Below, piece by piece: positions 1-6,286 of a stretch of DNA of 7,749 bases (position 1 is the first letter of the stretch; each line of letters starts with the position of its first letter). A program made the position numbers and the translations under genes. This DNA comes from Planctomycetales bacterium (GTDB lineage Bacteria > Planctomycetota > Planctomycetia > Pirellulales > Thermoguttaceae), in NCBI GenBank assembly GCA_007122045.1, contig SKJM01000145.1, forward strand, positions 1 through 7,749. Reading direction: 5' to 3'. The notes under the pieces are model-generated. The model ran no database searches, was not told where the DNA came from, and saw nothing but the letters and a program-made list of their open reading frames with translations.

Positions 1-813
1 CACCACGGCCTCGGAGATGGCCGGATTCGCGCCGCGGAGGTTCACGCCCAGCAGGCCGGGATGGAGGTCCTCGCCGGCCATCAGCCGTGGCAGGGCGCGG
101 AGGACCTGCTCGGCATGGACGGCGAAGCCGATGCCGGAGTCGTACCATTCGTAGCCGGCCATCTCGTCGGTGCCCTGCGGCGACAGCGGCGCGACCACGC
201 CGAGCACCCGCCCGCCGATATCGACCAGCGGCCCCCCGTAGTTGTTCGGCGAGACGGCGGCGTCGGTCTGCACGGCCTTCCCCCAAACGCGGCTGCGGGC
301 CGAAACGATGCCCACCGCCACGTTGGGCTCATCGCCGTCGAAAGCGCGGCCGAGGGCCAGGGCCCACTGCCCCACGCGAAGTTCCTCGGATGGCGCGAAC
401 TCGGGCACGGCGAGCGGCTCGTCCACTTCGATTTTCAGCAGCACGAGCATGCGGCTGTGATCGGTGGCGACGAGCCGGGCCGGCTTGCGGGTGCCGTCGG
501 GCAGCCGAACGAGAATGGAGGCCGGACGGTGGCGGAAGTTGAAGGCGCTGGAGACGATGTAGCCGTCCTCGCCCACCACCAGGCCCGTGGTGGGGCCGGT
601 GCCGAACAGCACCCGGCCCACCCGTTCCAGGCCGCCGAGGGTTTCAACGCGCACCACCGAGGGCGCCACGCGTACCGTGGCGGCGCGGAAGGCCTGTTCC
701 TCGAGTTCGGTCCGATCGGCGGCGGGTGCCGGCACGGGCGCGGTCCACAAAGCCGCCCCGAGGCCGGCCGCCGTCAACAGGAATAAGGTGCGTTGCATAC
801 GATGGGTTCTCAT
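1..813 (-). CDS. Trypsin-fold pseudoprotease, all three catalytic positions replaced, 3' end missing
   Basis: Direct translation from ATG 813 stays open to position 1, giving 271 residues with the C-terminus outside the window. A signal peptide is visible (MRTHRMQRTLFLLTAAGLGA, cleavage near APAA/DR at about 32). Met6 is an alternative start. A trypsin-like domain follows: VAPSVVRVETLGG (49-61), GLVVGEDGYIVSS (77-89), VGQWALALG (147-155), VQTDAAV (181-187) and GGPLVDIGGRVLGVV (193-207). A PDZ domain begins at about 252 (PGLLGVNLRGANPAISEA). Aligned by eye with HtrA proteins, the His position is Phe91 (SSAFNF instead of TNNHVV), the Asp position is Met122 (SRMLVLLKI), and the Ser position is Tyr192 (SPNNYGGPL instead of NPGNSGGPL). 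It should be catalytically dead while keeping fold-defining residues. The start overlaps the upstream stop as ATGA and no good Shine-Dalgarno lies nearby, so translation is probably coupled to the preceding gene. Confidence 0.88.
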   Translation of the reverse strand, partial: MRTHRMQRTLFLLTAAGLGAALWTAPVPAPAADRTELEEQAFRAATVRVAPSVVRVETLGGLERVGRVLFGTGPTTGLVVGEDGYIVSSAFNFRHRPASILVRLPDGTRKPARLVATDHSRMLVLLKIEVDEPLAVPEFAPSEELRVGQWALALGRAFDGDEPNVAVGIVSARSRVWGKAVQTDAAVSPNNYGGPLVDIGGRVLGVVAPLSPQGTDEMAGYEWYDSGIGFAVHAEQVLRALPRLMAGEDLHPGLLGVNLRGANPAISEAVV

Positions 814-2060
814 GGCAAACTTGCGGTATCTTCCGAGGCGGCCCGGAGCACGACCTCGCTGAGTTCGGGCACGTCGTCGCCGCGCAGGAGAGTAAGCTGG
901 ATCTCGTCGTCCACGTCGATATACTCCAACTCCTCGCGGAGCGCCGCGCACGACTGGATGAGTTGCTCGCCCAGGAGAAGGACCAGGTCGTCGGGCCGGA
1001 TGCCGGCCCTGGCGGCGGGCGAGCCCTCCCGCACGTACTCAACGAACGGCGGGGTGCGGTCGAGCACGTCGGGCACCAGGCGAATGCCCAAAAGCTCGAG
1101 CGAGTAGGCCCGTTCCGGCCTGGCGGCTTCCCGCCGGTCCTCGCCGGGCGCGAACACGCCCGCTTGAAGTTGGGCAACCGACGCCTCGATTTCCGCGATG
1201 GGCAGCGCGTAGTTGAGCCAGGTGTGGTTCTGCGCGTTCCGCAGTTCCTTGCCCAGCACGCCGAGCAGCTCGCCGCGCACGGTCAGCAGGGCGCCGCCGG
1301 CGGCGCCGGGGTTGTTCGTGGTGGCATCGAGCACGTACACGGGGCCGCCGTAGGCGGTTTCGAACTGGCCGCGCCGCGCCTGGAGGTTCGTCCGGGCGGC
1401 GATCGTGCCGCGCTGCGCGCTGGCCGGCTCGTTTCCCATGGCCACGCCGAACAGGTTGCTCAATGCGATAATGCGGGTGCCGGGGCCGGCCTCGGCGGCC
1501 TCGCTGAGTTGGAAGTGAGGCAGGTCGCTGGCGTCGATCTTCAGCAGGGCGATTTCCAGGCGCCGATCGGCCCCGAGGAACTCCGCCTCGAAGCGCTGCC
1601 CGTCGTGCGTCACGGCGGTAATATAGTTGGTATCGAGCACGTGGCTGAATACGGTCAGGACGTGGCCGTCGGGCGAGATGAGCATGGCGCTCTGGTAGGC
1701 GTGCAGGCCCTTGAAGCCGCCGGCGCCGTAGATCTTCACGATCTTCGATTGGGCCTGCTCGATCACCTCGGGCAGCGCCGCGGCGGCCGGCCGCGCCGCG
1801 CCGAGCAGCGCCGGCAGGAGCAGCAGAATCGCGACGGCTGTTCGGAATACGCCGGCGGAGCGGGCCACCGGCGGGCTTGCCCCGCCTGGAGCCGTGGTCA
1901 GTGGGCCGCGCTCGGCGGTTGTGCGTAGCTGACTGACCACCGCTCCACCGGGGCAAGCCCGGATGGTGGCGAAGGAGGAATGGCGCGGACTGGTCTTTTC
2001 TCGGGTGGTGTCTGGTTCCGGCATGTTCGGTGAATAGGTGCTGGTGATGGCTGTCCTCAT
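810..2060 (-). CDS. Trypsin-fold pseudoprotease with PDZ domain (Ser to Ala, Asp to Glu)
   Basis: The product is 416 residues from ATG 2060, which overlaps the upstream stop as ATGA and has a Shine-Dalgarno. The first 65 or so residues are odd: low in hydrophobicity, partly encoded by a palindromic repeat, and placed before a normal signal sequence (VFRTAVAILLLLPALLGAAR, cleavage near AAAA/LPEV at about 95). GTG 1868 (residue 65) would give a conventional signal peptide and a 352-residue product, but its Shine-Dalgarno is weak. The trypsin-like domain spans about 100-295 and a PDZ-like domain about 319-400 (VREGSPAARAGIRPDDLVLL). Aligned by eye with HtrA proteins, the His is kept (His140 in TVFSHVLD), the Asp position is Glu169 (LEIALLKID), and the nucleophile in NPGAAGGALL is Ala254 rather than Ser. 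It is therefore probably not a functional serine protease. A substrate-binding or regulatory partner of the active protease encoded just upstream is likely. Confidence 0.85.
   Translation of the reverse strand: MRTAITSTYSPNMPEPDTTREKTSPRHSSFATIRACPGGAVVSQLRTTAERGPLTTAPGGASPPVARSAGVFRTAVAILLLLPALLGAARPAAAALPEVIEQAQSKIVKIYGAGGFKGLHAYQSAMLISPDGHVLTVFSHVLDTNYITAVTHDGQRFEAEFLGADRRLEIALLKIDASDLPHFQLSEAAEAGPGTRIIALSNLFGVAMGNEPASAQRGTIAARTNLQARRGQFETAYGGPVYVLDATTNNPGAAGGALLTVRGELLGVLGKELRNAQNHTWLNYALPIAEIEASVAQLQAGVFAPGEDRREAARPERAYSLELLGIRLVPDVLDRTPPFVEYVREGSPAARAGIRPDDLVLLLGEQLIQSCAALREELEYIDVDDEIQLTLLRGDDVPELSEVVLRAASEDTASLP
1864..1970. repeat. Imperfect 39-bp inverted repeat (palindromic element) inside the 5' coding region
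   Basis: The arms are 1864-1902 and 1932-1970, with a 29-base loop at 1903-1931. They share gccacc at the outer ends, the 13-base core cgggcttgccccg, then tggagc and gtggtcagt, differing at only a few positions or single-base gaps. The RNA would fold into a long, GC-rich hairpin on either strand. No T-run follows in the direction of transcription, so it is not a typical intrinsic terminator. It resembles REP-like or MITE-like small palindromic elements, though no family can be named. It is translated in frame if ATG 2060 is used. Confidence 0.85.
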
Positions 2061-3976
2061 GGTGCTTCCCCTTCGCTTGCCTCGACATGCCACGTGTCGA
2101 TCTGGAACGAGGCGTACGGCTCGCCGGCGTGGTACACCTCAATCCGACCGGGCAGCGGCCGGCCTTCGTAGTCGCGGTGGTCAAGGAAATACACCTCGCA
2201 CGGGTCGGTGTCGTCGCCGTCGGAGAACAACTCGACGGCCAGCAGCTTCCCGGTGTCGGGCTGATGGTAGAACCATGCCACCACGCCTCGAAACTGGCCG
2301 ACGAGCACGTCCATCCACTCGTCGTGGCCGGGCAGCGGCGTGGTGCCGAGGTAGTAGAGGTCTTCCAGCGACTCGCGCCCTTCGACGGCGAGCCGGCGCC
2401 ACATGAGCAGGGCGGGGAACAGCCCGCCGCTTTGAGGCGGGGCCAAGTCGTCCACCACGTTCTCCGGCGCGGCCCAGTCCAGCTCGGTGGCCGGCAGTTG
2501 CAGGTGGCAGCGGTCGCCGGCGATGGTCAGCTCAAAGTCACCGCCGCCGGCAAGCTGCCCGGCCAGCGTCCATTCGCCCGCCGCGCTGCGCCAATCGTTC
2601 CGGGCGTTCCATGCTTCGAGCACGCGGTCCTGGTGGCGGCGGTTGAAAAAGTAGTTGGCGAAGCCGCGCCGGCTTTCGAAGTGCTCCTTGGCAATCTCCG
2701 GCATGGTTTCCCGGAGCTGCATCGGCTGCCGGATTGGCCGTCCCGGCACCGGGGGCGTTTGGAGTCTGCGCGGCTTATCGGGCTGGTCGGGCGGGGCGTC
2801 GGGGTCGTCGCCCGGCTGAGAGCCGCCGTCGCCGGGGGCCGGTGGGGGGGCGCCGTCGGGCTTCTCCGGCTGGGGCTCTCGGGGGATCATTTCCATCGGA
2901 GGTCCGGCCCCCGAAACCTTGCGGATCAGTTCCTCCTCGCCGTGCAGGCCGCGCAGGCGGACCACCGTGTCGTGGCGCGTGCCGCCGTACCGGAAGCTGA
3001 GCGGCACCCGCCAGCCCTTCGGGTAAATGCCCAGCACGTTCTTGAACTGGTTGGGCGTGGTGATGGTCCGGCCGCCGAAGCTGAGGATTTGGGCGTTGTA
3101 GCGCAGGCCGCGGCGGTAGGCGTCGGAATGCTCCAGGACGTGGTTCACCACGACGTTCCCCTCGTGGTCGGAGACGGCTGTTGCCCCCAGGGTGGCGTGG
3201 TCGACGATGCGCCCGCTGTGCAACTGGCCGAGGAAGTTCTTGATTTGGTTGATGGAGATGGCGTAGGCCACGCCCACGTTGACCCGCCCGCGCTTCTCGA
3301 ACGACGCCCGGCCGTTGATGCCGATCAGCCGCCCTTGGGCGTCGAACAGGGGACCGCCGGAATTGCCGGGGTTGATCGAGGCGTCGGTCTGGATGCAATC
3401 GGCGTATTCCAGCAGGGTGCCGGCCGGGTACTGGTAGCGTTGCGTTCCGGAGACGATGCCCCAGGTGACGGTGGGCTGGAAGTCGGTGGCGAGGACAAAC
3501 GGGTTGCCCATGGCGAAGCACTCGTCGCCGACGCGCACCTGGTCGCTGTCGCCCAGTTCGGCAACGGGGAAATCGTCGCGGCCGAACAGTTTGATCAGCG
3601 CGACGTCGCCGGCCGGGTCGACGCCCACGATGACGGCGTCGTAGAGCTTGCCGTCGGCCATGCCGCAGACCATGGCGTTCCCGCAGGGCTTCACCACGTG
3701 GTAGTTGGTCAGCGCGTAGCCGTCGGGTGAGATAACCACGCCGGACCCGCCGCCGCGCCCGCTGGGCGAGAAGATGGCCAGGACGCTGTCCTTCACGCGG
3801 TCCATGACGGCGATGCGCGCCGCCTCGGCCTCCAGGACGGCGTCGGGCACCGGCAGCGGCGCCGGCGCCGCCGCCGGGGCAGCCGTTGCCAGGCAAAGGG
3901 CGAGAAGGAGCGGCCGGGCAACCCGCCCGGCAAATCCGGCGGCCAACGGTGGAGCGACACAGGCGCGACGTATCAT
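2057..3976 (-). CDS. Secreted trypsin-fold (S1C/HtrA-like) serine protease with PDZ and extra C-terminal domain
   Basis: The product is 639 residues from ATG 3976. Domains in order: signal peptide (1 to about 36); trypsin-like domain (about 48-255) with an intact triad His93 (LTNYHVV), Asp124 (GDVALIKL) and Ser206 (NPGNSGGPL); PDZ-like domain (about 258-345, including EHSDAYRRGLRYNAQILSFG); Pro/Asp-rich linker (about 360-418); and a 220-residue C-terminal domain. HtrA-type proteases normally end after one or two PDZ domains, so the last domain is additional. Its final part is beta-rich (GKLLAVELFSDGDD, LPGRIEVYHAGEPYASFQID) and is reminiscent of LolA/RseB-type lipoprotein-binding folds, which is a weak resemblance. 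Cys98, Cys104, Cys153 and Cys194 could form disulfides in an exported protein. The stretch around TDFQPTVTWGIVSG and QRYQYPAGTLLEYAD matches a conserved planctomycete family I remember. Likely role: envelope endoprotease acting on misfolded or specific exported proteins. ATGA overlaps lie on both sides. Confidence 0.93.
   Translation of the reverse strand: MIRRACVAPPLAAGFAGRVARPLLLALCLATAAPAAAPAPLPVPDAVLEAEAARIAVMDRVKDSVLAIFSPSGRGGGSGVVISPDGYALTNYHVVKPCGNAMVCGMADGKLYDAVIVGVDPAGDVALIKLFGRDDFPVAELGDSDQVRVGDECFAMGNPFVLATDFQPTVTWGIVSGTQRYQYPAGTLLEYADCIQTDASINPGNSGGPLFDAQGRLIGINGRASFEKRGRVNVGVAYAISINQIKNFLGQLHSGRIVDHATLGATAVSDHEGNVVVNHVLEHSDAYRRGLRYNAQILSFGGRTITTPNQFKNVLGIYPKGWRVPLSFRYGGTRHDTVVRLRGLHGEEELIRKVSGAGPPMEMIPREPQPEKPDGAPPPAPGDGGSQPGDDPDAPPDQPDKPRRLQTPPVPGRPIRQPMQLRETMPEIAKEHFESRRGFANYFFNRRHQDRVLEAWNARNDWRSAAGEWTLAGQLAGGGDFELTIAGDRCHLQLPATELDWAAPENVVDDLAPPQSGGLFPALLMWRRLAVEGRESLEDLYYLGTTPLPGHDEWMDVLVGQFRGVVAWFYHQPDTGKLLAVELFSDGDDTDPCEVYFLDHRDYEGRPLPGRIEVYHAGEPYASFQIDTWHVEASEGEAP
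2066..2073 (-). promoter_or_regulatory. Ribosome-binding site supporting the ATG at 2060
   Basis: The minus-strand sequence AAGGGGAA is followed by five bases (GCACC) and ATG 2060. It supports 2060 as a used start although the hydrophobic signal sequence of that protein only begins about 70 codons later. Confidence 0.6.
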
Positions 3977-5205
3977 CGGATCACCCTCAGATTACACAGG
4001 TTCAGGTGGTCGGCAATGTCCATCCCCTCGCCGAAATCGCACAGGATCGACAGCCGGCGGACGCCGGTAATGTCGAGGTCGAGTTCCACGGGCGGGTCGG
4101 TGCCGGTCAGGGTCCCCTCGAACAGCGTCTTGTCATTGCCGCGGATGACCAGCAGTACGTTGCCGAGGGGGCGCACGCGGTCGTCGATCCCGGCGGTTGC
4201 CCTTAGTCGGGTCATTTCATCCGGCAGACGATAGACCACCTCGGTGCGGCTGTGCATGGCCAGCCCGCGCTCGTACTGAACCCCGTCCAATTCGAGCACG
4301 TCGGACTCCAGGCCGCGGTTGCTGCGGGGCCGGAAAAACTCGCGCCGCGAGGGCAGTTCCTTATCCATCGGAAAGAACGGCTGCCAATCGACCGAGCGCG
4401 GCTGGAGGTCGGCCAGGTAGACCACCCTGCCGACGGAGAAGTCGATAGCGGCCACCGAGGCCAAGGGCCGGGTTACGAAGACGCCGGCCGGGGTGGTCCA
4501 CTCGAGTTCGCCGTCTGCTGCGAGGGCAAGGGAACGAACCGACCATTGCGAGCCGGTGTTGTCGGCCACTTGGCACAGTGCCGAGGGCAACTCCCTGCCC
4601 GCCGGCTGCAACAGGACAGCGCCAAAGAGCCTGCCCCGCCGAACGGGGAGGACGTCGCCGTCCATTTCGAAGGCGACCGATTCTTCCGTGACGCTTCGGA
4701 TGATGCCGCGCAGGAAGTCGAGGTGATCGTCTCGGCGGATGACGACCACGTCGCCGTCATGGCTGCCGTCGACCATTTGCGCCCACTGCTCGGCGATGGG
4801 CCCGGCCGCGGGTTGGAAGCGGACCGACTGAAGCGCCCGCCGCGGGACCTCGACCTCCCGCCCGTCGAGCAGCGTGACCCGTCCGGTCGCCCCGTCGAGC
4901 GCCCACCCGGCGACCTCCAGCTTGGAACCGTCGGTCAGGCGGATCCACACCGCGGCGTCGTCCGAGGGTGCGCTGCCGGGATACAGCGACGAGAGGGTCA
5001 TCAATTCGGCCGTCGGCACCGTCACCGGGCCGTCGGAGGTCGTTAACGTCAGCGTTTCGCCGTCGAGTGCCGTAGGGGCGCCGACGACCTGACTGCCACC
5101 GGCGGTTTCCACCCGGAACTCGACCGGTTCCGCCCGGAGGGCGGCGGTTGCGGCAAGGACGATGCCAGCCGGCACGAGGCCGATGGGGAAGCCGTTGCGT
5201 TTCAT
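3973..5205 (-). CDS. Secreted beta-repeat protein with C-terminal NPCBM-like domain
   Basis: The product is 410 residues. ATG 5205 is preferred over an in-frame TTG at 5271 because it is followed at once by a signal peptide (MKRNGFPIGLVPAGIVLAAT, cleavage probably near ALRA/EP at 25). It starts 19 bases after the preceding stop, and no clear Shine-Dalgarno is visible. Residues about 33-257 hold four similar beta-rich modules (33-72, 84-130, 152-200, 210-257), each with a pattern like DG..L......V.L..G..V.V....L..V.F. Residues about 265-410 resemble the NPCBM/NEW2 family: YERGLAMHSRTEVVYRLP, ATAGIDDRVRP, LLVIRGNDKTLFEG, and a closing beta strand LNLCNLRVIR. NPCBM domains are presumed carbohydrate-binding modules and are abundant in planctomycetes. 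No glycosidase domain is present, so it is more likely a binding or anchoring protein than an enzyme. It ends in an ATGA overlap with the protease gene. Confidence 0.85.
   Translation of the reverse strand: MKRNGFPIGLVPAGIVLAATAALRAEPVEFRVETAGGSQVVGAPTALDGETLTLTTSDGPVTVPTAELMTLSSLYPGSAPSDDAAVWIRLTDGSKLEVAGWALDGATGRVTLLDGREVEVPRRALQSVRFQPAAGPIAEQWAQMVDGSHDGDVVVIRRDDHLDFLRGIIRSVTEESVAFEMDGDVLPVRRGRLFGAVLLQPAGRELPSALCQVADNTGSQWSVRSLALAADGELEWTTPAGVFVTRPLASVAAIDFSVGRVVYLADLQPRSVDWQPFFPMDKELPSRREFFRPRSNRGLESDVLELDGVQYERGLAMHSRTEVVYRLPDEMTRLRATAGIDDRVRPLGNVLLVIRGNDKTLFEGTLTGTDPPVELDLDITGVRRLSILCDFGEGMDIADHLNLCNLRVIR
3981..3989 (-). promoter_or_regulatory. Probable ribosome-binding site for the protease gene at 3976
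   Basis: The minus-strand sequence TGAGGGTGA ends four bases before ATG 3976, with the GAGG core eight bases from the start codon. It lies within the end of the NPCBM gene, so initiation could be both coupled and independent. Confidence 0.55.
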
Positions 5206-5224
5206 GGGTTCATGCGTCCGGGGT

Positions 5225-6286
5225 TCAGGGGGTTTCCTCGGTTGCCGCCCGGCGGCGGAAGTATTCTTCAATTACGTCGCGGTAATGGGAGGGGAAATCG
5301 CGGTCGATTTGCTGGAGCGCTTCCTCGCGTTCCTTCGGCGGCAGGCTGCCCCAATCCGCGCCGCTGCCGAGGTCTTTCTGGTCGACCTCCCCGGGTCCTT
5401 TGCCGCCCAGGATTTGTTCCCCGGAGGCGGGCGCCCCGGATTGGATGCCGCCCTGGCCGGCCCCGGCGCCCGCAGCGGCCGCGGCGGCGGCCTGCTGGTC
5501 CTCGAGTTCCTGGATCAGCTTGTCGAGCGATTCGATGACGCCGTCTTCAATGCGGCGAACCTTTTCGCCCGCCCGGCCGAGGTCGAGCCGCCGGCGGATG
5601 TCGCGCATTCGGCGGGCGATGTGGTCGAGCGTATCGGGCCGCACACCGGCGAGGTCTTCCCGCATCAGCCGGCCGACGGCAACGTACCGCCGAGGGCTCT
5701 GGTGCTCGCCGTCCAGCAGGCGGTCCAGCGCGGCGAGCGCCTTGTCTTTGTCCAAAAGGCTATGGTACGCCACGCCCTGGTAGAACAGCAGGGCGGCGGG
5801 GGCGACCACGTCGGCCGGCTGCAGATCGGCGAGGTACTCCAAGGCCTCGTCGTGCATTTCCTCGTGCGCCAACCATCGGCCGAGAAGCAGCCGCAGGTTG
5901 TTCGCCTCGAACGGATCGGCGCCGGAATCCATCAGCCACGCCTGGTCGGGCGGGACGAGATGCACGCGGGGCGAGGCGCACAAGGCCACCAGTTCCGCGG
6001 CGTGCGGGTTGACGAGTGCGAAAGTGTGAGCCACCTTTTCCAGCAGCGCCGTTTCCACGGCCGGCTCGCCTTCCGCCCACACCTCGGCGAAGCGCGCCCG
6101 GGCGGCGTCGTCCGGCTCGTGCCGGTTCAACCACTCCAGGGCCTCAGCCTCCACGTCCGCGGCCTGGGGCGGCTCCCAATCGGCGGTTCGGGAAAGGGGG
6201 GCGTCCCACTGGGCCGCCGCCGGACCGGCCCACGCCAGCACGGCCGCCCACGCCATACGCATCGCTCGACGTGTTGGGGTATTCAT
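5225..6286 (-). CDS. Secreted helical TPR-like protein, planctomycete-type hypothetical
   Basis: The product is 353 residues from ATG 6286, chosen because it has a strong Shine-Dalgarno, an ATGA overlap with the upstream stop and a signal peptide directly after it ([20 protein letters not shown], probable cleavage after PAAAQ or nearby). Residues about 40-120 are helical. About 125-195 look TPR-like (LLFYQGVAYHSLLDKDKALA). About 222-266 form a charged helix ending in LEDQQ, followed by an Ala/Gly-rich linker (266-282). The C-terminus carries a compact motif, WGSLPPKEREEALQQIDRDF followed by PSHYRDVIEEYFRRRA (312-347), which I remember as recurring in uncharacterised planctomycete proteins. 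No catalytic residues are recognisable. A protein-protein interaction role outside the cytoplasmic membrane is inferred from the fold type and the operon. Confidence 0.85.
   Translation of the reverse strand: MNTPTRRAMRMAWAAVLAWAGPAAAQWDAPLSRTADWEPPQAADVEAEALEWLNRHEPDDAARARFAEVWAEGEPAVETALLEKVAHTFALVNPHAAELVALCASPRVHLVPPDQAWLMDSGADPFEANNLRLLLGRWLAHEEMHDEALEYLADLQPADVVAPAALLFYQGVAYHSLLDKDKALAALDRLLDGEHQSPRRYVAVGRLMREDLAGVRPDTLDHIARRMRDIRRRLDLGRAGEKVRRIEDGVIESLDKLIQELEDQQAAAAAAAGAGAGQGGIQSGAPASGEQILGGKGPGEVDQKDLGSGADWGSLPPKEREEALQQIDRDFPSHYRDVIEEYFRRRAATEETP

Noticed and set aside
726..1928. 400-residue plus-strand open frame
   Set aside because: It lies opposite the two pseudoprotease genes, which have signal peptides, domain motifs and coupled starts. 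The plus-strand product has no recognisable domain and is typical of a shadow frame in GC-rich DNA.
1864..1970. Intrinsic terminator
   Set aside because: The hairpin is long, lacks a following T-run on the minus strand, and lies at the 5' end of a gene within a coupled operon.
2087..3730. 547-residue plus-strand open frame
   Set aside because: It is antisense to the intact serine protease gene. Its length comes from high GC and scarce stops, and it shows no signal peptide or motif of its own.
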